DNA of 64,000 nucleotides from NCBI GenBank assembly GCA_028456385.1, contig JALNQF010000193.1:1-64000 (forward strand), written 5' to 3'. Every line of letters begins with the position of its first letter. Position 1 is the first letter of the stretch. The notes below the pieces were generated by a model. It worked only from the letters and a program-made list of their open reading frames with translations. It searched no databases and was not told where the DNA came from. Shown here in pieces: positions 23,771-37,023 of this stretch. Made by a program: the position numbers and the translations under genes. The stretch is from Ophiosphaerella korrae. Lineage: Eukaryota > Ascomycota > Dothideomycetes > Pleosporales > Phaeosphaeriaceae.

Positions 23771-26590
23771 AGTAGTTAAGGTTATCTTCTAGTTCCTATG
23801 TTTTTTCCTATAGTTATCCTTTTTCGTCTATACCTATCTATTCTACTAAGTAGTAGTTTCTTCTATTATAGAACTAGTATACTAAGATTTCTTTAACTTT
23901 TTATTCTTCTTATTCTCTATATATATCTACTTTATACACTAGTAGTTCTACGTTTTGTAGTAATGTCTTAAGTAGTACTACGTAGAAAGTTAGGTATATC
24001 TTTATCTTGTTTAGTAGCTTTAGTTTAAATATAACTAGTATAACTTTTTTCTCTATTTTATATAGTCTTATCTTAACGTAGTTTAGTTTTAAACTAGGTT
24101 ATTTACTCTTAATATTCTTTCTAACTAACTATACTTTTTCTCTCTCTCTAAATTAAAGTCTCTATTTACACTTCTTATTATAGTATTTTACTATTTAATT
24201 ATATAAGAACTCTACGTCCTATCTTAGTTAATTATATATATCTCTAAGTCTATTAGTAAAGTTTTCTCTTCTTAAAGACTAGGATATCTAATTCTTTAGT
24301 ATTTAGTATATATTAGGCTTAAATCTATAGTTTATAAAGAAAAGTAATACTTCTATTACTATATTCTTTGTACTATTATATACTAACTATACTATAGGTA
24401 GTAACTATACCTAGTTATTCTAGTTATAGTTAAGATAGCATCTTAAATATTGTTCTACTATCTAATTTATTTGTTCTAACTATCTATCTATTTATAGATA
24501 ATATACTATAGACATTATATACTATATTCCTAATTGCGCTATTATTATTCCTTATAGCTTTAACGTAAATCGTATATCTCTATCTATAATAATTTTGTCT
24601 AGTAGTTTATATTAACTAATTATAGTTCCTAAGACTTAGTATATAGTAACTTCTATCTTACTTTTCTCTTTATATAGTCTAAAGTACAAGTACTTTATAA
24701 GTTTATCTACTATTATTAAGATTCTATTATATTTAACTCCTAATATTAGGTCCTTAGACTTAAGTAGTTTTGTAATAAAGTCTATTGTAATAACTCTCTA
24801 TAGTTATTCTAGTACTTCTACTAGTTATAATATTCTATATAGTAGGTATATATTGTATTTATTTCTATAGTATTCTATATAGTCTCGTAGTACTTCTATT
24901 ACTAATTGTTTTACTTTTAGGATATAGTAATCTTATAGTAGTCTATCTAATATTTTATTAATACCTTAGTAACTATATACTAGTAATTTATAGAATTATT
25001 ATATAAATTCTCTTTAAATTTTCCTTAGAATATATATTCTTCTATAGGCTTATGTAAATCCTTCTTAGATTTCTAGTTTCTCTATTTCTTTAGGTACTTC
25101 TTTTATTATTTTCTAAATCTATTTATCTAGCTTACTACTCCCTCTTTTAAGCGTTACAGCTATTTTAGGTGTATTTAGGACTAAATATCCTTCTTCGTTC
25201 TTAACTAGAACTATACTAGTAACGCTTATTTCTTTTTATAGGTCTAGTCTTCTACTAAAAGTATTTATAAATTAATTATCTTTCCCTTTTATATATATAA
25301 TTTCTATATTAAATATTAATAGGAACTCCTACTATCTTATATAGTATTATAATAATTCTTTATTTATTATAAATCTTATAAGATTCTTATAGTCTATATA
25401 GACTTTTATTTAGTACTTTACTCTTTATAAGTATACTCTCTATTATTTAAATACTTTATAGATTACTAGTATTTCTTTATTATAGATTAAGTAGTTAAGT
25501 TCTACTATTTTTATTTTCTTAGAGAAGTATTTAACTAAGTATTCTTTTCTAGTCTCTAGGTCCTCTTGTATTAGTGCTATTCTATAGACTAAATTAGATG
25601 CATCTATTTTTACTATTACTAGTAGGTCTAGGTTATATATTCTAATAACTAAGTTTTCTATAAATTTCTTCTTAATCTTATTAAATACTTCTTTGCATTC
25701 TCTTATATATTTAAATAGTATATCTTTCTTTATAAGTCTTGTTATTAGTTCTATATCTTTAGACTATCTTACTATTAACTTTCTATAAAACTTAGCTAGC
25801 CTATAAAACTATTGTACCTCCTTTAGGTTTTTTAGTGTTAGCTATTTGTTAATTAACTTAATCTTTTCTAGGTTAATTTTAATTTTTCCTAGTTTAATAA
25901 TAAATCTAAAGAAATCTATTTCCTTTGTATAAAATTCGTATTTTCTTATTTTAAGGAATATTTTAGCTTCTACTAGTTTCTCTAGTACTTTATATACGTA
26001 TTATATATGTTCTTCTTCTATATCTAAGAATATAAAGATATTATCTAAATATACAAATATAAATACGTCTAAGTACTCTCTTAGTACTATATTAATTCTT
26101 TCTTAAAATACTACTAGTGCGTTTATTAAGCTAAATAGTATAACTAGGTATTTATATAGTCTATACTATATTCTAAACGCTATTTTCTATTTATCGCCTT
26201 TTTTAATCCTAATCTAGTAGTAGGCGTTCTAGATATCTAGTTTTATAAAAATTCTTACTTTCTATAACCTATCTTATATTACGTTAATTTATAGTAATAG
26301 GTATTAGTTTTTATTTGTAATTACGTTAGTTTTCCTAAAATCTACGTAGGGTCTTTTATTACTAGTTCCCTTTTTATCTATAAATATAAGTCTATATACT
26401 ACTAAAGATTTAGATTCCTTTATTTATTCTTTTTTTATTGCATTTTAGATAAATACTTATTTAATTTTAGATTCTTCTTCTATTTTTCTATAAACTAGGC
26501 TCTATCCTATATTTTTACTTTCTTCTAACTCTATCGCTAAGTCCTATAGTTAATATTCTAGAAGATAATCTTCTAGCTCTATAAGCTATT
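23771..26590 (-). pseudogene. gag-pol of element H, part b: RT to chromodomain
   Basis: The minus strand, read from 26590 down, contains RT with its YLDN box at 26040-26051, RNase H, integrase (the DFITKLPK-like block near 24780), and the chromodomain close to 23790. The distance from gag start to YLDN, with element J removed, is 3,122 bp and not a multiple of three, so a small indel is present. Element J is inserted at 26590/33619. Confidence 0.85.
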
Positions 26591-27017
26591 TGTTACAGGC
26601 GTAATAGAAGAAATTAGGATAGAACTAATTAGTCCCTACCTAGGCGCTAACGAAGTATAAGACAAGCAGGGTAACGACCTTAATTAGGAGACTACATATA
26701 ATTAGGATACCTAGGGTAATCTATAATCTATAGACTTTTAGCATTAATAGATTATAGATTAGGACGATCTATAATCTACTATTCTTAGTAACTATAGATT
26801 ATAGATTACGATAAGTATATAGTTAGAAGAATGCGTATTATTAGGATAGTATTAGTAATTTAATCTATTAACTATAGAACGCTAATATAAGATAGTTGTA
26901 AAACATCTTTTATTATTTATAGTTATTGTAGATCCTAACACAAGCTTTTATTATTATCTCTTAATCTACTAACTTCTATTATAGTCGCCTATAGTTAACA
27001 ATAGGTAGCCTATAACA
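26591..27017 (+). repeat. 5' LTR of element J (427 bp)
   Basis: It begins TGTTACAGGCGTAATAG and ends CCTATAACA before the primer region CCTTGCTAATTTAG. The middle has TAATCTATAATCTA palindromes. Confidence 0.95.
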
Positions 27018-27078
27018 CCTTGCTAATTTAGTTATTACGAGAAGTAAAGCGTAAGTAGCGCGTAGTCTAGCTAACACG

Positions 27079-30000
27079 ATAGTAGAAAGTTTAATAAAAC
27101 AATTAGGTAAAGCCCCTAAAAGTAGTTAGGAATTAGATAGCACCGCATAGGAAACAATTAAAGGTTGTCTTAACTAACTAATTAACAACAAAGAAGATAT
27201 AAAAATAGTAATTAATACCTTAGAAATATAGAATAAAAAGCTTTAAGATTACGCAAAATAGAACAAAGTACAAATTAAGGCTATTATCTAAAGATAAAAC
27301 TAGATAGAACTAATTACCTAAAGATTAGAAATAAGTGCAATAAAGAAACTACTAAAGATACTAGTACTTAAGAAGTTTAATAGAGAAAGAGAGAAACTAA
27401 GACTCTTTATCGTATTAGTATAACTCTAAATAGATATATAAGTACTACACTTTAATATAAAAGAAAAAAAAGTAATATATATTAGATTACACCTTAAAGA
27501 AGACGCAATAAGATAGTATAAGCCTTACTAGATAGATTACACGATACACTCTCTAATAACCTAAAAAGATAAAACTAAAGCTATTTTTAGAAGTTATAAA
27601 TACTTTACTAAACAAATAAGAGTAGCGTTTAGAGATATAGACGTTACCTAACAAGCTAAAGAGTAACTAGAGAAGCTTACACAAAACTAGAGTATCCCTA
27701 AATACGTATTATAGTTTAAATAACTATCGCAAAATATAGAATAGAATAAGTTAGCCTTAATATTATAATTTAAACAAGGACTTAACTCTAAGATTAGATA
27801 CAAGATAATATATATAGAGAAACTATAAATACTAGAAGCTCTAAAGTAATAGGTAATATAAATAGATAATAATCTTTAAGAATAGAAGAAGAACAAGTAT
27901 AGAGGTTACACCTAGAACTACAATAAAGAAGACCCTATAATCTTTAACACTAATAAGGACAAGAAGAAAAAGAAAAACAAGGACTTTACGTACTTTAACT
28001 ATAGTAAGAAAAGCTACTACGTAAAAGACTACTAATTATAAAAGAAGAGGGATATAGTATATTATAAATATAGGAAACTAAGACACTTTATAAAAGACTA
28101 TAGAAGTAAGAACCTAAAAAAAGAAACTTAGTTAAAGACGACTAAGAAGAAGAAAGAAGTACTACAAGTATAGGCTAAACCTTAGAAGAAAGTAGCTAAG
28201 AGTAAAGAAATATAATATATAATACTCTATTAGACCTTTTATTACAAAGATAACTACTATATATATCTTTCTAGTAAATAAAGAGTAAGATACTTCCTAT
28301 AATAGAAGTAGAAAGTAGCTATAACAAAAGAAAGTAGAATAAAAGCTTAGCTAAAAGAGATAACCTAAGTAATAGACCTACTAATAGAAGATTTAGAAGG
28401 AGAAGAGCCCCTAGCACTATTAATCTAGGCCGAAAGACTAGCACTAGACAAAGAGACTACAACGACTACCTCTAAAGAACTATAAGAAAGTAAGAAAAGA
28501 GTTAGTATAAGAGGTATAGAGTATACCTAGCTAATAATATATAGCTACAATAGCTGTATAATAATAAATATAGAAGAATAAAGCAAAGAATAGAGATTTG
28601 TTTAAATATACTTAATAGTTATAAGTATAGAAGAAGTGTATAAAGACTAAAAAGAACGTAATTCTAAAGAAACTAAGTTTATACTATTTTAAGAATAGAT
28701 AAAGCAATATATAGTTATAGTAGGAAGAATACTTATACCTAGAGAATAGTAATACTTTGCAAAAAAAACGCGATAGATTAATAAAGCCTATACACTAAGA
28801 ATACTAGTAGTATACTATATCCTAACAATAAATACCCCTAGTAGAGATAGGTACTAGGAAAAGGATAATAAGATAATAAACTTAAAACATCTAGTACACT
28901 TTAAAGTATTATAAATATTATACCTAGACAAGAACTATATTATATATAGAAACCCTAAAGCAAATAACAATATATAGCTTATAAGAAGAAGAGGCTATAA
29001 CTATATAAGAGTAATCTTAGTAGAAGATATCTAAGGATAGGAGATAATCTTAGAAGATAGATACCTAGTAGTAAGACCTAGATCTAAGTTAACTAAGAAA
29101 TGCGTCTAGAGAGGACTATAGTATAAATGTATAAATAATAAATATCTAAAATATAAGGAATATAAACTTAAAATAGGGCTATAGCTCTAGAAAGATAGAT
29201 AGTTTAATAAATTACTAAAGTAAGAAAAGCTAGAAGGTATAAGAGGCCTACACATTACGAAAATAGGTATATACTAAGGAAAGGAAGTACAACTAATAAT
29301 TAATAGTAGAGCTACAAGAAACTTTATATTAAAGAAGTTTGTAGAAACACAAGGAATAAAGTATATAACAAAGAAATACCCTTAATAGTTAAGTATAATT
29401 AAAGGGAAACTATTTTAAGAACCTATATAATTTAAGACAGTACCTTTAATATTAAGACTAGAAAGACTAGAGATTAAGAATATAGTTATAGATATAACAA
29501 CAATTAATAACGATCAAGATATAATATTAGGAATACTATAGTTATAGATAACTAACCTAAGAATTAATTAGAGAACAAGAAAAATTAACTATCTTAGACA
29601 AGATATATTAAAAGCCAATATAAGTATACATAAAGGAGAATTCCTTAAAGAATATAAGAAATAGGAAAAATAGCTTATAGAGCTAGAAGATTACCTTCTA
29701 GAATACTAACTATAGGACTTAGTAATAGAATTAGAAGAAGGTAAAAATATAGGATAGAGCCTAGTCTACTAAAAGATAGAAGAAAAATCTAAAATTAAGC
29801 GAATATTTATCTAAAACGTAATAAAGAAAAGATAGATAAGAGAGTCTAAATCCTTAGTAGTATATAGACTAATATTTGTAGATAAAAAAGGGATAAGTAA
29901 CAAGAGACTCTACGTAGATTTTAGGAAAACTAATACAATTACTAATAAGAATTAATACCTACTACTATAAATAGACAAAATACAAGATAGACTATAAAGA

Positions 30001-32488
30001 GCGAAAGTCTTTACAAAACTAGATATCTAGAACGCCTACTATTAGATTAGAATTAAAAAAGGCGATAAATAGAAAATAGTATTTAGAACATAGTATAAAC
30101 TATACAAATATCTAGTTATACTATTTAGCTTAATAAACGCACTAGTAGCATTCTAAGAAAGAATTAATATAGTACTAAGAGAGTACTTAGATATATTTAC
30201 ATTTACATACTTAGACAATATCCTTATATTCTTAGAAATAGAGGAAGAATATATACAACACGTATACAAAGTACTAGAAAAACTAGCGGAAAATAAACTA
30301 TTTCTTAAAATAAGAAAATACAAGTTCTATATAAAGAAAATAGATTTCCTTAGATTTATTGTCGAACTAAGAAAAATTATAATTAACCTAGAAAAGATTA
30401 GATTAATTAACAAATAGCTAACCCTAAAGAACCTAAAAGAGGTACAATAATTTTATAGACTAGCTAACTTTTATAGAAAGTTAATAGTAAGATAGTTTAA
30501 AGATATAGAACTAATAACAAGACTTATAAAAAAAGATACGCTATTTAAATAGATAAAAGAATACGATAAAGTATTTAAGAAGATTAAAAGAAAGTTTATA
30601 GAAAACCTAGTTATTAAAATATATAACCTAGACCTACTAGCAATAGTAAAAACAGATATATCTAATTTAGTATACAGAATAGTACTAATACAAGAAGATC
30701 TAGAGATTAAAAAAGAACACTTAGTTAAATACTTTTCTAAAAAAATAAAAATAGTAGAACTTAACTACTTAATCTACAATAAGGAAATACTAGCAATCTA
30801 TAAAGTATTTAAATAATAGAGAGTATACCTATAAAGAGTAAAGTACTAAATAAAAGTTTATATAGATTATAAAAATCTTATAAGATTTATAATAAATAAG
30901 GAATTGTTATAACGCTATACGAGATAGTAGGAATTCCTATTAACGTTTAATATAGAAATTATATATATAAAAGAGAAGGATAACTAATTTATAGACGCTC
31001 TTAGTAGAAGACTAGACTTACAAAAAGAAGTAAACGCTACTAGTATAGTTCTAGTTAAAAACAAAGAAAGATATTTAGTCCTAAACACACTTAAGATAGC
31101 TATAACACATAAGAGAATAAGTAGTAAGCTAGACAAATAGATTTAGAAAATAACGCAAGAAGTATCTAAAGAAATAGAAAAATTAGAAATCTAAGAAGGA
31201 TTTACACAAGCCTATAGAAGAATATATATTCTAAGCAAGATATAAAGAGAATTTATAAGACAATTCTATAAATTACTAGTATATAGTTACTAAGGAATTA
31301 AAAAAATATTAGATAGACTACTACGAGACTACTATATTCTAAAAGCAAGACAACTAGTAATAGAAGTACTACAAGACTATATAGAATACTATAAGAGTAA
31401 GTATAATAGATACGTACTATATAGAAAGCTATAACTAGTAGAAACACTAGAATAACTATAGAGAGTTATTACGATAGACTTTATTACAAAACTACCTAAG
31501 TCTAAGGATCTAATATTAGGAGTTAAATATAATAGAATTATAATAATAGTAAATAAACTTATAAAGTATACATACTTCTAACTATATAAAGAGAAAAGTA
31601 AGATAGAGGTCGCTATATATTAGGTCTTAGGAACTATAATTAGTTAATATAGACTACTAGATAAGATTATTATAGATAGAGATATACAATTTACATTAAA
31701 ACTATAAGGAATAATAATAGTATAATTAGGAATATAACACGTAATATCTATAGCATATTAACTATAAATAGATAAACAATTAGAATAAATAAATTAAATA
31801 GTAGAGTAGTATTTAAGATGTTACTTTAACTATAACTAGAACAATTAAGTATAGTTACTACCTATAGCATAGTTAGTATATAACAGCGCAAAGAATATAG
31901 TAACAAGAATATTACTTTTCTTTACAAACTATAGATTCGAGCCTAATATATACTAAATACTAAGAAACTAGATATCTTAGTCCCTAAGAGGAGAAAACTT
32001 CGCTAATAGACTTAAAAATATATACGATTAACTAAAACAAGATATAGAATTCTTATATAATTGTATAGTAAAGTACTATAATAAAAAGTATAAAAAGGGA
32101 CCCTAACTTAAAAAAAGAGAAAAAGTATAGTTAGTATAGAAAAACATTAAGAGTAAGCGCCTAAACTTAAAATTAGACTACGTTAAGATAAGACTATACA
32201 AAATTAAGAAAGAAGTTACACTAGTTATATTTAGATTAAAGCTACTAAACAAGATAAAGATATACCTAATATTCTACGTAGCCCTACTAGAACAAGTACT
32301 ATAGAACGTAGAACTACTAGTATACAAAGTAGATACGTATAGAGAATAAAAAGAATAGAAAGTAAAAGAAATCTTATAATACTAGTTTTATAATAGAAGA
32401 AACTACTACCTAGTAGAATAGATAGGTATAGACGAGAAAGGACAACTATAGGAGGAAATATAAGAACTAGAGGACAATCTTAATTACC
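27079..32488 (+). pseudogene. gag-pol of element J
   Basis: This is a single frame from ATA (ATG) 27079 to the chromodomain end, broken only by stops. Capsid: VPxxKKFNREREKLRLF and LKEDAIRQY blocks. Two CCHC knuckles lie near 27980-28095 (F-N-C/Y-xKKSYYVKDY, then YYKYRKLRHFIKDY). Protease active site INSRAT is near 29299. RT has TYLDN at 30205-30219 and FTKLDI.NAYY near 30012-30043. RNase H starts with TDIS at about 30654. Integrase shows a DFITKLPKSKD block near 31480 and IIIDRDIQF near 31665. The chromodomain begins at 32329. No net frameshift: start to YLDN 3,129 bp, start to chromodomain 5,250 bp. Confidence 0.92.
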
Positions 32489-33185
32489 TTAAGAAATTAG
32501 AGGAGTTCTAAAATTAAAACCTTCTAGAACGCCTAGTAGTAAACTAAGAGAACTAATATTACTAATAATAGATAGAGAGACAATAGAGACGTCTAGCGCA
32601 GGACCTACTACAGTAATATTAAACGCCTTATCTAAGTCTAGCTTAGCTTCTAGAGCTACTAACTACTTAGCTAATTTCTTATTATTTAAAGCTTTTATCT
32701 TATAAAGATAAGAAAGATAAGCTTAATTCTTTACTAGCTTACTCTATATAAGCTCCTAGATATACTTATACTTAGCTTTAGCCTCTATAATTTAAGATAG
32801 TAATTTCTCTTAAGTCTAGTTAATAGCTTTCCCTATTATTATTAAGCCTAGACGCAAGAATAAGTATAATAAACTTATACTTAGAAAGAGAAACACTAAA
32901 CACGTTACAAGAACTATATATGTTTATATAAATATACTCCTTACAAGCCCTACTATTATTTGTAGAAATAATATAAAGAAGAGACTTAATGTTTAACTTA
33001 GGAGAAGTATAACAAGAATAAAGAAATATTTTAATACTATTACGCAATACGCAATTAGCAAGAAGGTAGTAATAACGTATAGATAAAATAAGTATAAGAG
33101 AGGATAAAGAACTCTATATTAATAAAGAAACTAGATTAATAACCTTAGCCTTAGGACAAGAAAACTAGGACTTACTTAAAGAGGG
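32489..33185 (-). pseudogene. Opposite-strand ORF of element J
   Basis: A 75-codon open stretch at 32820-33047 on the minus strand matches the 23158-23505 product of element H over most of its length. The tail, in a shifted frame, ends near 32489-32491. It occupies the gap between the chromodomain and the 3' LTR. The product is not recognised. Confidence 0.5.
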
Positions 33186-33191
33186 AGATAG
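33177..33191 (+). promoter_or_regulatory. Polypurine tract of element J
   Basis: The run AAAGAGGGAGATAG directly precedes the 3' LTR (TGTTACAGG at 33192), the expected place for plus-strand DNA priming. Similar tracts precede the 3' LTRs at 19450, 43104 and 60169. Confidence 0.7.
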
Positions 33192-33618
33192 TGTTACAGG
33201 CGTAATAGAAGAAATTAGGATAGAACTAATTAGTCTCTACCTAGGCGCTAATAAAGCATAGGACAAGTAAAGTAACAACCTTAATTAGGAGACTATATAT
33301 AATTAGGATACCTAGGGTAATCTATAATCTATAGACTTTTAGTATTAATAGATTATAGATCAAGACAATCTATAATCTACTATTCTTAGTAACTATAGAT
33401 TATAGATTACAACGAGTATATAGTTAGAAGAATACGTATTATTAGGATAGTATTAGTAATTTAATCTATTAACTATAGAACGCTAATACAAGATAGTTGT
33501 AAAACATCTTTTATTATTTATAGTTATTATAGATCCTAACACGAGCTTTTATTATTATCTCTTAATCTACTAACCCCTATTATAGTCGCCTATAGTTAAT
33601 AATAGGCAGCCTATAATA
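33192..33618 (+). repeat. 3' LTR of element J (427 bp)
   Basis: Same length and type as 26591-27017; it is followed by CTATT. Confidence 0.95.
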
Positions 33619-33623
33619 CTATT

Positions 33624-36206
33624 CTTCTTACTTTTTATATTCTTCTAGGAATTTTCCTTTATAAGTGCTTATATTAGCTTTTAATATATCTATTCTATAG
33701 TAATTAATTTTTCTTATTTTCTAATTAATATATAGGTTAGTTATCTATAACTATAGTATTCTTAGTATTATATCTTACTTATTATTAATTGTTATTATAT
33801 CTATAACTATATTTTTAATTATTATCTTTTCTAGTTTAAGTGTAGAGAGAACTGTTTTAAACCTAATAGGTTCCTAGAATAGTTTTCTTTTAATTATACT
33901 TAACTATCTAGGGTATTTCTTTATTATATACTTTATTTCTTGTATTTCTATAAACTTCTTTAATATAAAGTTTCTTGTAGCTCTACTATTAATTATTAGT
34001 TATACTTTCTTTCTTTAGTATATACCTATTTTTATAATATATAGGCCTCTTATACCTTCTAGTTATTCTTACTTAGGTATCTTTACAAATTATCTATCTT
34101 TCTAAGGCTATAGGCTTACTTTAAGTTTATATTCTTTGTGTTTTAAGTATTTATTATACGTGCACTTATACTATAGTCCTCCTTAGACGTATTTCTTAGA
34201 TAGTTTTAGACTAGGTCTTACTACTACGTATCTATCTTCTAGGATTATTTCCTATCCTTAGATATCTTCTACTAAAATTACTTTTATATAATTATAGCCT
34301 CTTCTCTATATAGGCTATATATTGTTATTTACTTTAGGGTTTCTATATATAATATAATTCTTGTCTAAGTATAATATCTATAATACTTTAAAATGTACTA
34401 GGTATTCTAAATCTATTATCTTGTTATCTCCTTCTTAGTATTTATCTTTACTAGGTGTATTTATTATTAGGATATAGTACACTACTAGTACTTATAGTAT
34501 ATAGGCTTTGTTAATCTATTATATCTTTTTTATAAGGTACTACTACTCCCTTTATATAGGTATTCTTCTTACTATAACTATATATTATTTTATCTATTCC
34601 TAAAATAGTGTAAACTTTATTTCTTTAGGATTGCGTTCTTTCTAGTCTTTGTATACTTTCTCTATACTTATAACTATTAAGTATATCTAAATAAATTTCT
34701 ATTCTTTATTTTGTTCCTCTATATCTATTATTATATAGCTATTATAGCTATATATTGTTAGCTAAGCGTATTCTATACTTTTTATACTAACTTATCTCTT
34801 ACTTTCTTATAGTCTTTTAGGAGTAGTTATAGTAGTCTCTTTATCTAGTGCTAGTCCTTTAGCCTAGATTAATAGTGTCTAGAGCTTTTCTCCTTCTAAG
34901 TCTTCTATTAGTAAGTCTATTATATATACTATCTCTTCTAGCTATACTTTTATTCTACTTTCTTTTATTATAGCTACTCTATATCTCTATTTCTATAGGA
35001 ACTATACTACTTTCTATTTACTAGAAAGATATATATAGTAGTTGTTATTATAATAAAAGGTCTAATAGAGTATTACGTATTATACTTCTTTACTCCTAGC
35101 TACTTTCTCCTAAGGTTTAGCCTATACTTATAGTGCTTTTTTCTTTTTCTTAGTTATTTTTAACTAAGTCTCTTTCTTTAGGTCTTTATTTCTATAGTCT
35201 TTTATAAAGTATCCTAGTTTCTTATATTTATAATATACTATATCTTTTTTCTTTTATAACTAGAAGTCTTTTATGTAATAGCTTTTCTTACTATAATTAA
35301 AGTACGTAAAGTTTTTATTCTTCTTTTTCTTCTTATTCTTGTTATTGTTAAGGATTATAAGTTCTCCTTTATTGTAATTCTAGATATAACCTCTATATTT
35401 GTTTTTCTTCTATTCTCGAAGGTTATTATTAATTTAGATTACCTATTATTTTAGAGCTTTTAGTATCTTAGGTTTCTCTATATATATTATTTTGTATTAG
35501 ATTTTAGAGTTTAGTTCTTGTTTAAATTGTAATATTAAAGCTAACTTATTCTATTCTATATTTTGCGATAGTTATTTAAATTATAATATATATTTAGGAA
35601 TACTCTAACTTTATATAAGCTTCTCTAGCTACTCTTTAGCTTATTAGGTAATATCTATATCTCTAAACGCTACTCTTATTTGTTTAGTAAAGTTTTATAA
35701 CTTCTAAAGATAGCTCTAGTCTTATCTTTCTAGGTTATTAGAGAATATATTGTATAATCTATCTAGTATAGTTTATACTATCTTATTACGTCTTCTTTAA
35801 GATATAGTCTAATATATATTACCTTTTTTTCTTCTATATTAAATTATAGTACTTATACATCTATTTAGAGTTATACTAAAGCTATAAAGAGTCTTAGTTT
35901 CTCCTTTATTCTATTAAACTTCTTAAGAATAGGTATCTTTAGTAGTTTCTTTGTTGCGCTTATTTCTAGGCGTTATATAATTAGTTCTATCTTGTTTTAT
36001 CCTTTAATAATAGCCTTAATTTATACTTTATTCTACTTTATATAATCTTGTAGTTCTTTATTCTATGTTTCTAACGCGTTAATTACTATTTTTATATCTT
36101 CTTTATCTAAGATTAGATTATTAATATAGTCCTTAATTATTTCTTATATAGTGCTATTAGACTTAAGACTTCTCTTAGGTACTTTACTTGTTAAACTTTC
36201 TACTAT
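33624..36206 (-). pseudogene. gag-pol of element H, part a: gag to protease/RT
   Basis: This is the N-terminal part of the H polyprotein, read right to left from the start-equivalent at 36206. Capsid runs about 36150-35500, two CCHC knuckles lie near 35200-35310, the linker at 35150-34050, and protease near 34000-33850. It joins part b across the J insertion. The primer region CCTTACTAATTTAG lies at 36244-36267. Confidence 0.85.
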
Positions 36207-36267
36207 TATATTAGCTAGACTATATACTACTTACGCTTTACTTCTTGTAATAACTAAATTAGTAAGG

Positions 36268-36467
36268 TGTAATAGGCCTCTTATTGTCGACTATAAGTAC
36301 CTATCTTTAAAGGTTAGTAGATTAAGAAGTAATAATAAAAGCTTATATTAGGATCTATAATAACTATAAATAATAGAAGATATTTTATAACTATCTTATA
36401 CTAGCGTTCTATAGTTAAAGGATTAAATTACTAATACTATCCTAATAATACGCATTACTACTAACTA
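36268..36467 (-). repeat. 5' LTR of element H, left part
   Basis: It begins TGTAATAGGCC. Element K interrupts it after AACTA at 36463-36467; the rest is at 43604-43785. Confidence 0.9.
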
Positions 36468-36962
36468 TGTTATAGTTGTAATAAGAGAAAACTAACTCGA
36501 ACTAATTAGCCCTACTATAGATAATAACAATACATACAACTTATAGGAAAATAAACTAGACTAGGAAACTAACTATAATAGAGATACGTAATAAATTCGC
36601 AATTTGCAATCTTAGTAAATACAAAGTATAAAGCTAAGTACGTAATAAATTTGTAATTTATAATCTTAGTAAATACAAAGTATAAAGCTAAGTACGTAAT
36701 AAATTTACAATTTATAATCTTAGTAAACACGAAGTACAAAGCTAGCTAAGAAGCCTAGGTATATAGTTAGTAAGATACGTATTATTAGGATAGTATTAGT
36801 AATTTAATCCTTTAACTATAGAACGCTAATACAAGATAGTTGTAAAATATCTTCTATTGTTTATAGTTATTATAGATCCTAATATAAGCTTTTGTTATTA
36901 CCTTGCAATCTACTAACCTCTTAAGATAGGTACCTATAGTTAACGATAGGAGGCCTATTATA
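36468..36962 (+). repeat. 5' LTR of element K (495 bp)
   Basis: It begins TGTTATAGTTGTAATAAG and ends CCTATTATA. It is the longest LTR type here because of an internal 54-bp tandem repeat (36585-36740). Confidence 0.95.
36585..36740. repeat. 54-bp minisatellite in LTR, about 3 units
   Basis: Units begin TACGTAATAAAT at 36585, 36639 and 36693, exactly 54 bp apart, each carrying AATCTTAGTAAA and AAAGCTA. The third unit is diverged at its end. Units differ mainly at RIP-type positions. Confidence 0.92.
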
Positions 36963-37023
36963 CCTTGCTAATTTAGTTACTACAAGAAGCAAAGCGTAAG
37001 TAGTATATAGTCTAGCTAATATT

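Larger units (their letters stand above)
26591..33618 (+). mobile_element. Full-length gypsy chromovirus J (TSD CTATT)
   Basis: 7,028 bp with two 427-bp LTRs and CTATT on both sides (26586-26590 and 33619-33623). It is inserted in the RT region of element H. The spacing of its gag-pol motifs is identical to F (3,129 and 5,250 bp from the start to YLDN and to the chromodomain). Confidence 0.96.

Noticed and set aside
36151..36351. 66-codon plus-strand frame
   Set aside because: It is antisense to the H gag start and crosses into the LTR; no conservation in this orientation is expected.
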